Below are positions 18,501-26,819 of a stretch of DNA of 64,000 nt, piece after piece. Below the pieces are notes generated by a model, which made no database searches, was not told the origin of the DNA, and was given only the letters and a program-made list of their open reading frames with translations. Made by a program: the position numbers and the translations under genes. Each line of letters starts with the position of its first letter. Position 1 is the first letter of the stretch. Source of the DNA: Bacteroidales bacterium (GTDB lineage Bacteria; Bacteroidota; Bacteroidia; Bacteroidales; UBA932); NCBI GenBank assembly GCA_017630215.1, contig JAGBVR010000007.1, positions 1 through 64,000 on the forward strand, written 5' to 3'.

Positions 18501-19035
18501 GGTTTACTCTAATACTGGTGGTCAGTCATCAAAGGCTACTCCAGCCGGTGCTATCGCGAAGTTCGCTGCTTCAGGAAAGCGCGTACGCAAGAAGGACCTC
18601 GGAATGATGGCAATGAGCTATGGTTATGTATACGTTGCACAGGTGGCAATGGGTGCATCTCCAGCGCAGTACTTCAACGCTATCAAGGAGGCTGAGGCAT
18701 ACGACGGACCTTCACTCATCATTGCTTACGCTCCATGTATCAACCATGGTCTCAAGGCTGGTATGGGTCTCAGCCAGAAGGAGGAGAAACTTGCAGTAGA
18801 GTGCGGTTACTGGCATCTTTACAGATACAACCCTGCACTCGAGGGAACTGAGAAGAATCCGTTCACCCTCGACAGCAAGGAGCCAGACTGGAGCAAGTTC
18901 CAGGACTTCCTCAAAGGCGAGGTTCGATTCGCTTCTCTCTACAAGATGTATCCGGACTCAGCAGAGGAACTCCTCCAGAAGACAGAGGAATTCGCAAAGC
19001 TCCGTCTCGAGACTTACAAGAGACTTGCCAAGTAA
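15511..19035 (+). CDS. nifJ: Pyruvate:ferredoxin (flavodoxin) oxidoreductase
   Basis: Oxidises pyruvate with CoA to acetyl-CoA and CO2 and reduces ferredoxin, the central carbon step in anaerobic Bacteroidota. The single 1,174-residue chain carries all domains in order: N-terminal TPP/pyruvate-binding domain (TPSSTMAEYVDEW), domain II, gamma domain, a 2x[4Fe-4S] ferredoxin-like insert (CIQCNSCAFVCP near 693 and CTGCGNCADVCP near 748), and the C-terminal TPP domain with the proximal-cluster Cys (CAGCGE near 816) and GDGASYDIGYGG near 968. Codon choice is strongly biased, consistent with high expression. It is monocistronic, with promoter and terminator visible, and its 3' end overlaps the convergent LysR-like gene by 22 bp. 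Confidence 0.97.
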   Translation: MSNEKKFVTCDGNWAAAHIAYLFSEHAAIYPITPSSTMAEYVDEWAAQGKKNLFGEVVKVTEMQSEGGAAGAVHGSLQAGALTTTFTASQGLLLMIPNMYKIAGEMLPTVFHVSARALASHALSIFGDHQDVMACRQTGYAMLASASVQEALDMAAVAHLSTIKSSIPFLHFFDGFRTSHEIQKIELIDEEALKGMVSTKSLAKFRAKALSPDSPVTRGTAQNGDVYFQAREACNQYYDAVPDVVARYMGEISELTGREYRPFDYYGDPEAENIIIAMGSVTETIKETIDYLAAQGKKVGVMIVRLYRPFSAKYFMKALPKSVRRIAVLDRTKEPGALGEPLFLDIKALFQGAENAPLVVGGRYGLSSKDTTPAQIVSVYENLDMAEPKDGFTIGIVDDVTFKSLPQKEEFSIVKPGTTECKFFGLGSDGTVGANKNTIKIIGDNTPKYCQAYFDYDSKKSGGYTCSHLRFGDLPIKAPYLVGTPDFVACHVPSYLTKYDVLKGIKQNGTLLLNSLWDEEETLKRIPDHVKAIIGKKNITLYIINATKIASEIGLGGRTNTILQSAFFKITGIIPYEEAVGYMKKAIVKSYGKKGEHIVNMNYAAVDRGGEYTKVEIPADWKDITAKFENPNKDRLAPAFVKEIADVVNAQAGDTLPVSVFNEYVDGTIPAGTSAYEKRGVAVKVPEWQADNCIQCNSCAFVCPHAAIRPFLLTDEEAANAPEGLKIQDGKATFKAYKFALSVSVLDCTGCGNCADVCPSKEKALVMKPLQSQEAEQKNFDYLHSHIGYKDNVQPKAGNIKNAQFAQPLFEFSGACAGCGETPYIKTITQLYGDHMMIANATGCSSIYGASFPASPYCKNAEGHGPAWANSLFEDFCEFGLGMKLGSDRARMTVAKLMEQGLACSCCTDEMKALFTQWLENKEDAKVTREVADKLIPLCETCSCDVCKGLVEYKTFIPARCQWIIGGDGASYDIGYGGLDHVLASGENVNILVLDTEVYSNTGGQSSKATPAGAIAKFAASGKRVRKKDLGMMAMSYGYVYVAQVAMGASPAQYFNAIKEAEAYDGPSLIIAYAPCINHGLKAGMGLSQKEEKLAVECGYWHLYRYNPALEGTEKNPFTLDSKEPDWSKFQDFLKGEVRFASLYKMYPDSAEELLQKTEEFAKLRLETYKRLAK

Positions 19036-19622
19036 TCTTTAAGGACACGGCACACTCTGGTACAAGCAAATGCCGGAGTGGGCCTGAAAAGAACATCGAA
19101 ATATTTCGTTTTTTCATGGGTGGCTTTATAGTCACCCATTTTTGGTGCCGGGGACAAAGACATCCTGAGGCGGGCTATAGAGTCTGAAGGAATTTCAAAC
19201 GCAGATTCTGATGATGGCTGAAGTTTAAAGGTCAGGTCGGCATCCTCGAAAATCACACGTTCAAATACTATTTCAGGATGAACGGTAACGAAAGATTCGA
19301 GAGCGGGTGCCAGATAATACACATACAGTTCTTCCGACACTGAGATCCTTACTGACTGAGGTTGCAGTACACAGAACATATTATCTGCAGACCCGCATAA
19401 AGAGAGAATCCGGGCCGCATATTCTCTAAAGACTTCACCTTGAGGGGTAAGCACCACCTCACCGCGAAGCCTCATAAAAAGCTTCCGGCCGGATGCCTTT
19501 TCCAATTCAGCGATATTCTGGCTTACTGCAGGCTGGGAAATGCCAAGGGTAAGGGCGGCTTTTGTAAAGCTGCCTTGTTGCGCTACAGCCATGAACACAT
19601 TCAGTCGGAAATCCTCAAACAT
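19014..19622 (-). CDS. Short LysR-type transcriptional regulator
   Basis: A 202-residue protein with a clear LysR winged helix-turn-helix at about 3-62 (GSFTKAALTLGISQPAVSQ and VVLTPQGEVF). The effector-binding part is only about 110 residues and lacks the second half of the usual co-inducer domain (family length about 300). The last 45 codons run through the nifJ terminator hairpins and end inside nifJ, so this tail may be a read-through of a truncated gene. It is divergent from the M16 peptidase gene, with overlapping promoters in the 115-bp gap, so it could regulate that gene or nifJ. Confidence 0.75.
   Translation of the reverse strand: MFEDFRLNVFMAVAQQGSFTKAALTLGISQPAVSQNIAELEKASGRKLFMRLRGEVVLTPQGEVFREYAARILSLCGSADNMFCVLQPQSVRISVSEELYVYYLAPALESFVTVHPEIVFERVIFEDADLTFKLQPSSESAFEIPSDSIARLRMSLSPAPKMGDYKATHEKTKYFDVLFRPTPAFACTRVCRVLKDYLASLL
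19116..19144 (+). terminator. Rho-independent terminator of nifJ
   Basis: ATGGGTGGC (19116-19124) pairs with GTCACCCAT (19131-19139), with one G-T pair, and TTTTT follows. It lies inside the 3' part of the opposite-strand LysR-like frame. Confidence 0.75.
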
Positions 19623-19638
19623 AATCAGCTATTTTACG

Positions 19639-19646
19639 CAAAGTTA
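19639..19646 (-). promoter_or_regulatory. -7 box of the LysR-like gene
   Basis: TAACTTTG on the minus strand, 16 bp before the start codon at 19622. Confidence 0.5.
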
Positions 19647-19659
19647 CTGATTTTTTAAT

Positions 19660-19667
19660 TACATTTG
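19660..19667 (+). promoter_or_regulatory. -7 box of the M16 peptidase gene
   Basis: TACATTTG on the plus strand, about 70 bp before the ATG at 19738. It lies 13 bp from the divergent LysR -7 box, so the two promoters overlap. Confidence 0.5.
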
Positions 19668-19737
19668 TAGCTTATAATGGTTTATTGCGTCTAATAACAC
19701 ACACGAAAACAACCAAAACGAACATAAAATTTAAAGT

Positions 19738-22533
19738 ATGAAACGTTTATTTATTTTCATTGCAGCGATCTTCGCTGCAGCAATGGCATTCGGTCAGACA
19801 CCGCTTCCTAACGATCCTGCCGTAAGAACCGGTAAGCTCGAAAACGGTATGACCTATTACATCCGCCACAACGACCAGCCTGCACAGAGGGCTGAATTTT
19901 ACCTTGCTACTGACGTTGGAGCATTCCAGGAGGATGATGACCAGGACGGTCTCGCTCACTTCCTCGAGCATATGTGCTTCAACGGAACGAAAAACTTCCC
20001 TGGAAAGACCCTCCTCGAGTGGCTCCAGAGCATCGGAGCCGAGTTCGGAAGGAACATCAATGCATCTACAGGCTTCGAGCAGACTCAGTATATGCTCAAC
20101 AACATACCTGTCGTAAGGGAAAGTATCCTCGACTCATGTCTTCTCGTACTTCATGACTATTCTCATTTCGTTACAAACGATCCTGCTGAGATCGATGCGG
20201 AAAGAGGCGTCATCCTCGAGGAAAAGCGCACAAGAAACGATGCAAGCTGGAGAATTTTCGAGAAGTCACTCCCTTACTACTATGGAGACACTCCTTATTC
20301 AAGAAGAACTCTTATCGGTGGTGAAGAGCAGCTCAAGACTTTCAAATACGAGAGCCTTACACGTTTCTATGAGACTTGGTGCCGCCCTGATCTCCAGGCT
20401 ATCATCGTAGTAGGAGACGTAGATGTGGATCAGGTGGAGAATAAGATCAAGACTATCTTCGCAGACATCCCTGCAGCTGTTAATCCACAGCCAAAGGTGC
20501 TTCACAAGATTCCAGACAACGTAGAGCCAATCATCGGTATCCTCACAGATCCTGAAATGACTTCTTCAAGCATTGAGGTTATGTGGAAAAGCGAGCCTAT
20601 GCCTAAGGAGCTTATGAACACCGATATCGCATTCATGACTGACATCATCAAGATGTATGTGCGTCTTATCATGAGCGAGCGCTTCACAGACATCACCTCA
20701 CAGCCTGACGCACCGTTCCTTGGAGGAAGCTTCTATATCAGCAATCTCTGCAACTCTTGCGATGCTACAACAGGTTCTGTATCATTCAAGGAAGGTGACG
20801 CAATCAACGCTTTCACAGCATTCATGACTGAGCTTGAGAAGATGAAGAGATTCGGCTTCACCGAAGGCGAGGTACAGCGTGCTAAAGACAATATTATCAG
20901 CAGTTACGAGCGAAGAGTAGAAGCCGCTCCTACTCGCAAGAACGCTGAGTTTGTTTACCCTCTCCTCTATAACTTCTACGACAATGAGCCATATATGGAG
21001 CCTGAAATGGAGCTTCAGCTTGTTCAGATGGTATGCGCACAGCTCAACGCCACACTTCTCAGCCAGGTAGCAGCACAGCTCCTTACAGATGAGAACATGG
21101 TGATTCTTTATAATGGTCCTGAGAAGGCCGGCCTCACCAACCCTACAGAGGAGGAGATCAAGGCTGTTCTTGCAGCAGTAAAGAACGCAGAGATCGCTGC
21201 TAACGTAGAAGAGAACCTCAACGAGCCTTTCATCAGCGGTGAGCTCAAGGGTACGAAAGTAAAGAAGGAAGGTCAGACAATTTACGGAGCTACAGAGTGG
21301 ACTCTCAAGAATGGTGTGAAGGTTGTGATCCTCCCTACTCAGTACAAGCAGGATCAGATCCTCTTCAACATCAGCATGGACGGAGGTATGAGCCTCGTAT
21401 CTACAGAAGATAAGGTTTCATTCGAGGACAATATCTGGGCACTCTTCCAGAGCAACGCCGGAATTTCAAAGTTCTCAGGCACTCAGGTTCCTAAGATGCT
21501 CGCAGGAAAGAACCTCAGCGTATCTCCATATATCGGAGGAACAAAGCACGGTGTAAGCGGTTCAAGTACTCCTAAGGACTTCGAGACAGCACTTCAGATC
21601 GCTTACCTCTACTTTGCTGACCCACGTTTCGACGAGAAGGAGTATGAGACCGGTATCCAGCAGATCAAGGCTATTCTCCCTAACATCGCCAACAATCCTC
21701 AGTTCATTTTCCAGAACGAGATGAACAAGATTCTCTACGGCAACAACCCGCGTGTAGTACAGCTCAACGACGAGACTCTCGCAAAGGCTAACCTTGCAAC
21801 AATCGAGAGAGTATATCGTGAACTCTTCAAGGATGCTGCTGGCGCGACACTCAGAATCGTAGGTAATGTAAACCCAGCTGAGATCAAGCCGCTCGTAGAG
21901 AAATATATCGGTTCTATCGCTAAGGGCAAGAAGGCAGACCAGGTGAACAAAGACAATACAATCTCTATCATCAAGGGTAAGGTAGATGAGACTGTGAAGA
22001 TCGCTATGGAGACTCCGAAGTCAACAGTACTGCAGGTTTACACAGCATACATGCCTGTGGATACCAAGACTGAGGTTGCTCTCGAAGTAGCTAACTATGT
22101 ACTCGACATGATCTATACCAAGACTATCCGTGAGGATGAAGGCGGTACTTACGGCGTAGGCACAGCAATGGTAGGTCAGAGAGAACCTGAGGAAAGAGTT
22201 GTCATCCAGATTTCATTCGATACTAATCCAGAACAGGCTCCAAAGCTCCGCGAACTTGCAATCAAGGGTCTGAAGGAGCTTGCCGAGAATGGTCCTGAGC
22301 TCGAAAAGTTCAACATGGCAATCGAGAACTTCAAGAAGAACATTCCTGAAACCAGAATCAGCAACTCATACTGGATGAGCAATATCAGCGAATACCTTGA
22401 CCATGGTTACGATTACGATGCAGAGTACGAGGCTGCTGTAAACAGCGTTACTCCAGAAGATGTAAAGACTGTCCTCCAGGCTGTACTTGCACAGAACAAT
22501 CTTATCGAGATTACCTCTGCTCCAAAGGAGTAG
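19738..22533 (+). CDS. M16 family zinc metallopeptidase
   Basis: Secreted pitrilysin/insulinase-like peptidase of 931 residues. A signal peptide (about 1-20, ending MAFGQ) directs export. The inverted zinc motif HFLEH lies at 74-78 with the downstream Glu in the ERGVILEEKR segment, so the N-terminal half is catalytic. The C-terminal half repeats the M16 fold without a zinc motif, the usual clamshell arrangement. It likely degrades peptides in the periplasm. Codon use is strongly biased as in nifJ, suggesting high expression. It is alone in its unit and ends at a bidirectional terminator. Confidence 0.93.
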   Translation: MKRLFIFIAAIFAAAMAFGQTPLPNDPAVRTGKLENGMTYYIRHNDQPAQRAEFYLATDVGAFQEDDDQDGLAHFLEHMCFNGTKNFPGKTLLEWLQSIGAEFGRNINASTGFEQTQYMLNNIPVVRESILDSCLLVLHDYSHFVTNDPAEIDAERGVILEEKRTRNDASWRIFEKSLPYYYGDTPYSRRTLIGGEEQLKTFKYESLTRFYETWCRPDLQAIIVVGDVDVDQVENKIKTIFADIPAAVNPQPKVLHKIPDNVEPIIGILTDPEMTSSSIEVMWKSEPMPKELMNTDIAFMTDIIKMYVRLIMSERFTDITSQPDAPFLGGSFYISNLCNSCDATTGSVSFKEGDAINAFTAFMTELEKMKRFGFTEGEVQRAKDNIISSYERRVEAAPTRKNAEFVYPLLYNFYDNEPYMEPEMELQLVQMVCAQLNATLLSQVAAQLLTDENMVILYNGPEKAGLTNPTEEEIKAVLAAVKNAEIAANVEENLNEPFISGELKGTKVKKEGQTIYGATEWTLKNGVKVVILPTQYKQDQILFNISMDGGMSLVSTEDKVSFEDNIWALFQSNAGISKFSGTQVPKMLAGKNLSVSPYIGGTKHGVSGSSTPKDFETALQIAYLYFADPRFDEKEYETGIQQIKAILPNIANNPQFIFQNEMNKILYGNNPRVVQLNDETLAKANLATIERVYRELFKDAAGATLRIVGNVNPAEIKPLVEKYIGSIAKGKKADQVNKDNTISIIKGKVDETVKIAMETPKSTVLQVYTAYMPVDTKTEVALEVANYVLDMIYTKTIREDEGGTYGVGTAMVGQREPEERVVIQISFDTNPEQAPKLRELAIKGLKELAENGPELEKFNMAIENFKKNIPETRISNSYWMSNISEYLDHGYDYDAEYEAAVNSVTPEDVKTVLQAVLAQNNLIEITSAPKE

Positions 22534-22552
22534 GGGTAATCCCCGGACAAAT

Positions 22553-22587
22553 AAAAAAGCAGGTTTCGTAATGAAACCTGCTTTTTT
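22553..22587. terminator. Bidirectional terminator between M16 peptidase and ferredoxin genes
   Basis: A 15-bp perfect stem (22553-22567 with 22573-22587) has A6 on one side and T6 on the other, so it can stop both convergent transcripts. Confidence 0.9.
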
Positions 22588-22611
22588 ATTGTCTGATAAT
22601 CTCTTATAAGA

Positions 22612-22782
22612 TTACTCACCTGCTACGATTGCACCCATTGGACAAGCAGCCTCGCAAGTACCGCAGTCAATGCAAGCATTTGGATCGATCTTATAGATGT
22701 CACCCTCTGAAATAGCGCCAACCGGGCACTCTGGCAAGCAAGTTCCACAAGCTGCGCAGTCTTCTGTAATTCTGTAAGCCAT
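22612..22782 (-). CDS. 2[4Fe-4S] ferredoxin
   Basis: A 56-residue electron carrier starting MAYRITEDCAACGTC. It has two CxxCxxCxxxCP motifs (CAACGTCLPECP and CIDCGTCEAACP), the classic clostridial-type 2[4Fe-4S] fold. It is probably the acceptor for the pyruvate oxidoreductase encoded about 3.6 kb away (inference). It has its own promoter (22844-22873) and shares a bidirectional terminator with the M16 gene, so it is a single-gene unit. Confidence 0.95.
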   Translation of the reverse strand: MAYRITEDCAACGTCLPECPVGAISEGDIYKIDPNACIDCGTCEAACPMGAIVAGE

Positions 22783-22843
22783 TTTCTTATCTGTTTAAAA
22801 TGTTAATGTTTTCAAGCAAGATGCCACATGGACATTCACGATG

Positions 22844-22873
22844 CAAATTTAGTCATTATTTTCGATAATCAAA
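22844..22873 (-). promoter_or_regulatory. Promoter of the ferredoxin gene
   Basis: On the minus strand, TTTG (22873-22870), an 18-bp spacer and TAAATTTG (22851-22844). The leader is about 55 nt. Confidence 0.65.
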
Positions 22874-22896
22874 CATCGACTTAGAACGATTTGTGC

Positions 22897-22904
22897 TATC
22901 TTTG
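22897..22904 (+). promoter_or_regulatory. -7 box of the DUF1573 gene
   Basis: TATCTTTG, 20 bp before the ATG at 22925; no well-spaced -33 TTTG is visible. Confidence 0.5.
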
Positions 22905-22924
22905 TTTTGACAAAAGCATAGAAT

Positions 22925-24007
22925 ATGAAAAGAATCGCCCGTTTTTGCATTTCACTTATAATAGGTACTTTTATTGCCAATGGACTGAATGCTCAGGAAA
23001 TGATAGGCAACGGACTGGAAATCGACAAGATGGTCCATAACTTCGGAGATATAATGCTTGACTCCGGCCCGGTTTCCTGCGAATTTACCATTACCAACAA
23101 AAGCAGCAAGCCTGCTGTAATCTATAATGTCATTTCATCTTGCGGATGCACGGATGTGGAATGGACAAAAGAGCCGATAAAGCCGGGAAGCACAGGAAAG
23201 ATTTCTGCAACCTACTCAAACGATGAAGGGCCATATCCGTTTGATAAAAGTCTCACTCTGTACCTGTCAGATGCAAAGAAACCAATAGTACTTAAATTAA
23301 GAGGTATTTCGCGAGAAAAGATGCGCCCGTTGAGCGAATTATACCCCATCCACCGCGGGCCTATGGGAATGAAGGAAGATGCGATAAACTGTGGCAATCT
23401 GGAACAGGGACGGGACAAAAGCGAGACCGTCATGATAGCCAATACATCTTCAAGTCCGATAAAGGTGGAATTCAGGAATGTTTCAGAGAATCTCACTGTC
23501 TCAGTACGACCCAATCCCATACCTGCCGAAGGCACAGCAGAGCTTACGGCCACAGTATCGGCTTCACGTGAGAATTGGGGCAGGAATGAATACTGGGCTA
23601 CTACTGTAATAGACGGAAAAGAATATGGAAAGATCGGATTCCGTGCTTTTACAAAGGAGAATTTCGATGAACTAAGTGAAGAAGAAAGGATGCAAGGATC
23701 GATGCCCCGCTTTGAAACCAGCACATATTCTTTCGGTAAGGTAAAAGCAGGCACACAGATTCATGCCGCATACAAGATGAAGAACGAGGGGAAGTCATGT
23801 TTCTGCGTATATAAACTGGATGTAGACTCATGCTGCTACTCACACAGTGACATCCCAGCTGCGGATCCCGGAGAGGAAATATCATTCAGAGTACACCTTG
23901 ACACCAAGGACCTTCCCAAAGGCGAATGCCTTAAAATCGTCACTCTCACGACAAATTCCCCGCTCAGACCTATAGTGAATCTTTTCATATCCGGAACAAT
24001 TGAATAA
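22925..24007 (+). CDS. DUF1573 domain-containing exported protein
   Basis: A 360-residue secreted protein of unknown function. The signal peptide ends near NGLNAQ (about residue 24). Residues about 33-125 match DUF1573 (HNFGDI, a SSCGCTDVEW motif and a long beta-strand region), an Ig-like ASPM-SPD-2-Hydin type fold common in Bacteroidota. A second similar module lies at about 145-240, and a third near 255-360 begins STYSFGKVKAG. The stop codon overlaps the start of the downstream transporter gene (ATAATG), so the two are translationally coupled. Confidence 0.85.
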   Translation: MKRIARFCISLIIGTFIANGLNAQEMIGNGLEIDKMVHNFGDIMLDSGPVSCEFTITNKSSKPAVIYNVISSCGCTDVEWTKEPIKPGSTGKISATYSNDEGPYPFDKSLTLYLSDAKKPIVLKLRGISREKMRPLSELYPIHRGPMGMKEDAINCGNLEQGRDKSETVMIANTSSSPIKVEFRNVSENLTVSVRPNPIPAEGTAELTATVSASRENWGRNEYWATTVIDGKEYGKIGFRAFTKENFDELSEEERMQGSMPRFETSTYSFGKVKAGTQIHAAYKMKNEGKSCFCVYKLDVDSCCYSHSDIPAADPGEEISFRVHLDTKDLPKGECLKIVTLTTNSPLRPIVNLFISGTIE

Positions 24008-25206
24008 TGCATCTGTTTATCGATATACTTAGAAACTCCATCCTCATCACAGGACTTGTAGTGGTGATGATGATGATGATCGAATCATTCAACATCGAAT
24101 CCAAGGGATTGGTTTTCAGAGGTCTGCGCAAGACGAAGGTTGGCCAGGTGGTATTCGGAGCCCTTCTGGGATCGATTCCGGGATGCATGGGTGGCTTTGC
24201 AACTGTATCCCTATACACCCACAGAATGATGAGTTTCGGAGCCTTGATCGCTATGATGATCGCTTCTTCCGGGGATGAGTCGTTCGTTATGCTGGCGATG
24301 ATCCCCGAGCAGGCTTTGATACTGTTTGCGATACTTTTCGTCATAGCTGTCATAACAGGCATAATCACTGATAAAATATATGACCGGACACATGCAAAGC
24401 GCTGCCATCGTGAAGGTCACGAGGAATGCGGAATCGAAACTCATTGTGAAGAGGGTTATGTCATTCATGAGCATCCGTCCTCTTCAGGCGAATGTACAGA
24501 GGCAAATTCAGAGAAAAAAGCCAGACATTACGGGTGGAAAAGAATTCTGATGCTCGTGGGGCTTGCCATTTTCATCGCGGCATTAGCTTCCGGACAGCTT
24601 GGCCACGACCATAGCGCACACACGACAGACGCCCATGCAGGACATGTACACACAGAGGCATGCGAGGCAGGGCACGTTCATTCCGACTCATGCGGACACG
24701 CTCATCACAATCATGACCACGGATCATCATTCCAGATAAATCTCCTGAGCGAGGACTGGATGAACGTTCTGTTTGCCGGATTAAGCCTGATCGTGCTTGC
24801 TGTATTGCTTCTTGGCTCAGATCATTTCATTGAGGAACATTTCTGGAACCATATTGTCAGCAAACATCTTCCGACAATATTCGCATGGACTTTCGGAGTC
24901 TTGCTGGTACTTGGCTTCGCATTGCAGTACATTGACATAGACAGGTGGATAAGCGACAATACTGTGCTGATGATACTTCTTGCCACCGCAATCGGAATCA
25001 TACCGGAATCCGGCCCGCACATGATTTTCGTAACACTTTTCGCGGCAGGAGCAGTTCCGTTCCCTGTCCTCCTGGCCAGCAGCATCTCCCAGGACGGACA
25101 TGCTTCCATTCCGCTTCTGGCTGAAAGCAAGAAGAGCTTCGCCGTAGCGAAGCTCATCAACTGCATTGTGGCACTTGCAGCTGGATTTGCTGCAATGCTT
25201 TTCTGA
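24007..25206 (+). CDS. Putative metal exporter (10-TM ArsP_2/manganese-type) with His-rich loop
   Basis: An inner-membrane protein of 399 residues with about ten hydrophobic segments, matching the putative 10-TM heavy-metal exporter family often annotated as manganese transporter. The N-terminal half carries GSIPGCMGGF and the C-terminal half GIIPESGPHM, a pseudo-repeat of the permease fold. Between them, about residues 125-240, is a loop very rich in His, Cys and acidic residues (for example HVHTEACEAGHVHS), likely a metal-sensing or buffering segment. It overlaps the DUF1573 gene by one base and is convergent with the next gene, 2 bp apart. The transported metal is not evident. Confidence 0.8.
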   Translation: MHLFIDILRNSILITGLVVVMMMMIESFNIESKGLVFRGLRKTKVGQVVFGALLGSIPGCMGGFATVSLYTHRMMSFGALIAMMIASSGDESFVMLAMIPEQALILFAILFVIAVITGIITDKIYDRTHAKRCHREGHEECGIETHCEEGYVIHEHPSSSGECTEANSEKKARHYGWKRILMLVGLAIFIAALASGQLGHDHSAHTTDAHAGHVHTEACEAGHVHSDSCGHAHHNHDHGSSFQINLLSEDWMNVLFAGLSLIVLAVLLLGSDHFIEEHFWNHIVSKHLPTIFAWTFGVLLVLGFALQYIDIDRWISDNTVLMILLATAIGIIPESGPHMIFVTLFAAGAVPFPVLLASSISQDGHASIPLLAESKKSFAVAKLINCIVALAAGFAAMLF

Positions 25207-25208
25207 TT

Positions 25209-26819
25209 CTATCGATAGATCAATTCCCAATCATCTACATACATAACTGATCCAAGACCACCAGTAAAATAGTCACCATACAAGCTTGAGCAAGCTACTG
25301 CGACAATATACTTCGGCTTTCTTACGGTATCCCTATATTCAAGGACGCACTCAAACTCCTTGTACTTGCGTCCTGTATCTTCAGAAGACTCTATCTTACC
25401 CAGAGCAATGATATGAGGATCATTTTCGAGGTCGACAAAGGTCTCTGACGCTGTTATGACACGGAACGGCTCATCCCAGTCTGTAAGGAAGACCATAATC
25501 TGACACTTATCCATTGTTCCTATCTTATCCTTGTATTCGTCTGAGGCATTGTCGATAGGCTTAGGAGAATAAGAATAATATCCCTTGAGGGAATATGGTC
25601 TGGATGTAAAAGGAGTACCCCAGTCCAGTTCAGCACCGACACCTCCAGAGATGGTCGCCTTCTTGAACTCACCGGTAAAGATATTTCCCGCCGCGAACAT
25701 ACCGAACACTTTGACACTTTCAAGCTTTACTGCAGCACCTCCACGGGTCACTACAAATTCGTATTCGGGACGTGTGGAATTGACAGCAGACATCATATTG
25801 ACTCCACTGTTAGAACATCCCCATATTGGTGCATCTCCTTCCGGCATCGGATACCAGGTATAACCTCCAGGCTGTCCCTGATGCCAGCCGTCAAAGTCCA
25901 TATTAGGAAGTTGCTCAGGCGACTCGGTCGTGAACGGGAATTCCTCACTGATTTCATTACCATTAACTACACGGGCAATATAAGCTGTGCCGTCAGTAAG
26001 CTGGTCTACGCTGGCAGCAAGAGATGTTCCGTCTACGTCGGTAGCCAGATCAAGCCACTCAGATGCACCAGCTTCCTTATATTGAATCACAGGAGAACCG
26101 GTTCCTTTGAATACAGCATTGATATCAGCTTTGTAACACCAGGCATTGACCGAGGTCACTTCCAGTTCAATTACCTTGTGAACTGCTGTGAAGGTCCACT
26201 CGGTAACCTTATCCTTGTACGACACCCTGAATCTGCGCGAAATGACACAATCAAGATTTATCGGGAAATACATTTCATCCTTTGTAGGAACGTCGATGCC
26301 ATCTACAGACACATATCCGAAAGTCGAATCAATCTGAGAGCCAACAGCTTCAAGCTTCATCTTTGTAAAACGGATATCTGATAGCGCCTGCTCTTCCGGA
26401 AAGTAAGCAAGGATCTGCTTCTTTTCCAAATCGAACTCCGCCTCACCGATCATATTATCACACTTCACATATCTTTCAATAGGCTGGACAGCTTGAATAG
26501 TCCATTCATAGGACTGGTCCGGATATGTCTGATAGGAAATCTTTATCGGCTGGGTAAGATCGAGAACCGAAGGAAGCTGTTCCGAAGGCACGGCAGACTC
26601 TGTAAAAGCATATTTCAAAACAGGAAGCGCAGATATTTCGGCATTCTCCTGCAACACGATATTGACAGTCTGCTTCGCTGCATCAATCGAAACTGATTTC
26701 TGGCCTTCCACCTCAAAAGCAGTGATTTCAGCTTTATGCAATGGGTAATTCAAAGGGTTCTCAATACACGAAACAAGTGTGAGAACAGCTGCTAAAAAAA
26801 TGATTCCAAACTTCTTCAT
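25209..26819 (-). CDS. PCMD domain lipoprotein
   Basis: A 536-residue surface or periplasmic lipoprotein; lipobox LVSC with Cys18. The N-terminal 210 residues form two short beta-sandwich modules of the kind that end in YEWTIQA and TEWTFTAV. A fibronectin-like stretch follows (about 215-295). The C-terminal 240 residues match the putative carbohydrate metabolism domain PCMD (PF13201): NMDFDGWHQ, FAAGNIFTGEF, WGTPFTSRP and the closing GGLGSVMYVDDWELIY. The start overlaps the preceding gene's stop (TAATG). It is the last gene of the seven-gene run. Confidence 0.8.
   Translation of the reverse strand: MKKFGIIFLAAVLTLVSCIENPLNYPLHKAEITAFEVEGQKSVSIDAAKQTVNIVLQENAEISALPVLKYAFTESAVPSEQLPSVLDLTQPIKISYQTYPDQSYEWTIQAVQPIERYVKCDNMIGEAEFDLEKKQILAYFPEEQALSDIRFTKMKLEAVGSQIDSTFGYVSVDGIDVPTKDEMYFPINLDCVISRRFRVSYKDKVTEWTFTAVHKVIELEVTSVNAWCYKADINAVFKGTGSPVIQYKEAGASEWLDLATDVDGTSLAASVDQLTDGTAYIARVVNGNEISEEFPFTTESPEQLPNMDFDGWHQGQPGGYTWYPMPEGDAPIWGCSNSGVNMMSAVNSTRPEYEFVVTRGGAAVKLESVKVFGMFAAGNIFTGEFKKATISGGVGAELDWGTPFTSRPYSLKGYYSYSPKPIDNASDEYKDKIGTMDKCQIMVFLTDWDEPFRVITASETFVDLENDPHIIALGKIESSEDTGRKYKEFECVLEYRDTVRKPKYIVAVACSSLYGDYFTGGLGSVMYVDDWELIYR

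Noticed and set aside
24600-24740. Repeated His codons resembling a short tandem repeat
   Set aside because: The repeats are irregular and in frame within the exporter coding sequence; they reflect the His-rich loop, not a CRISPR or satellite.
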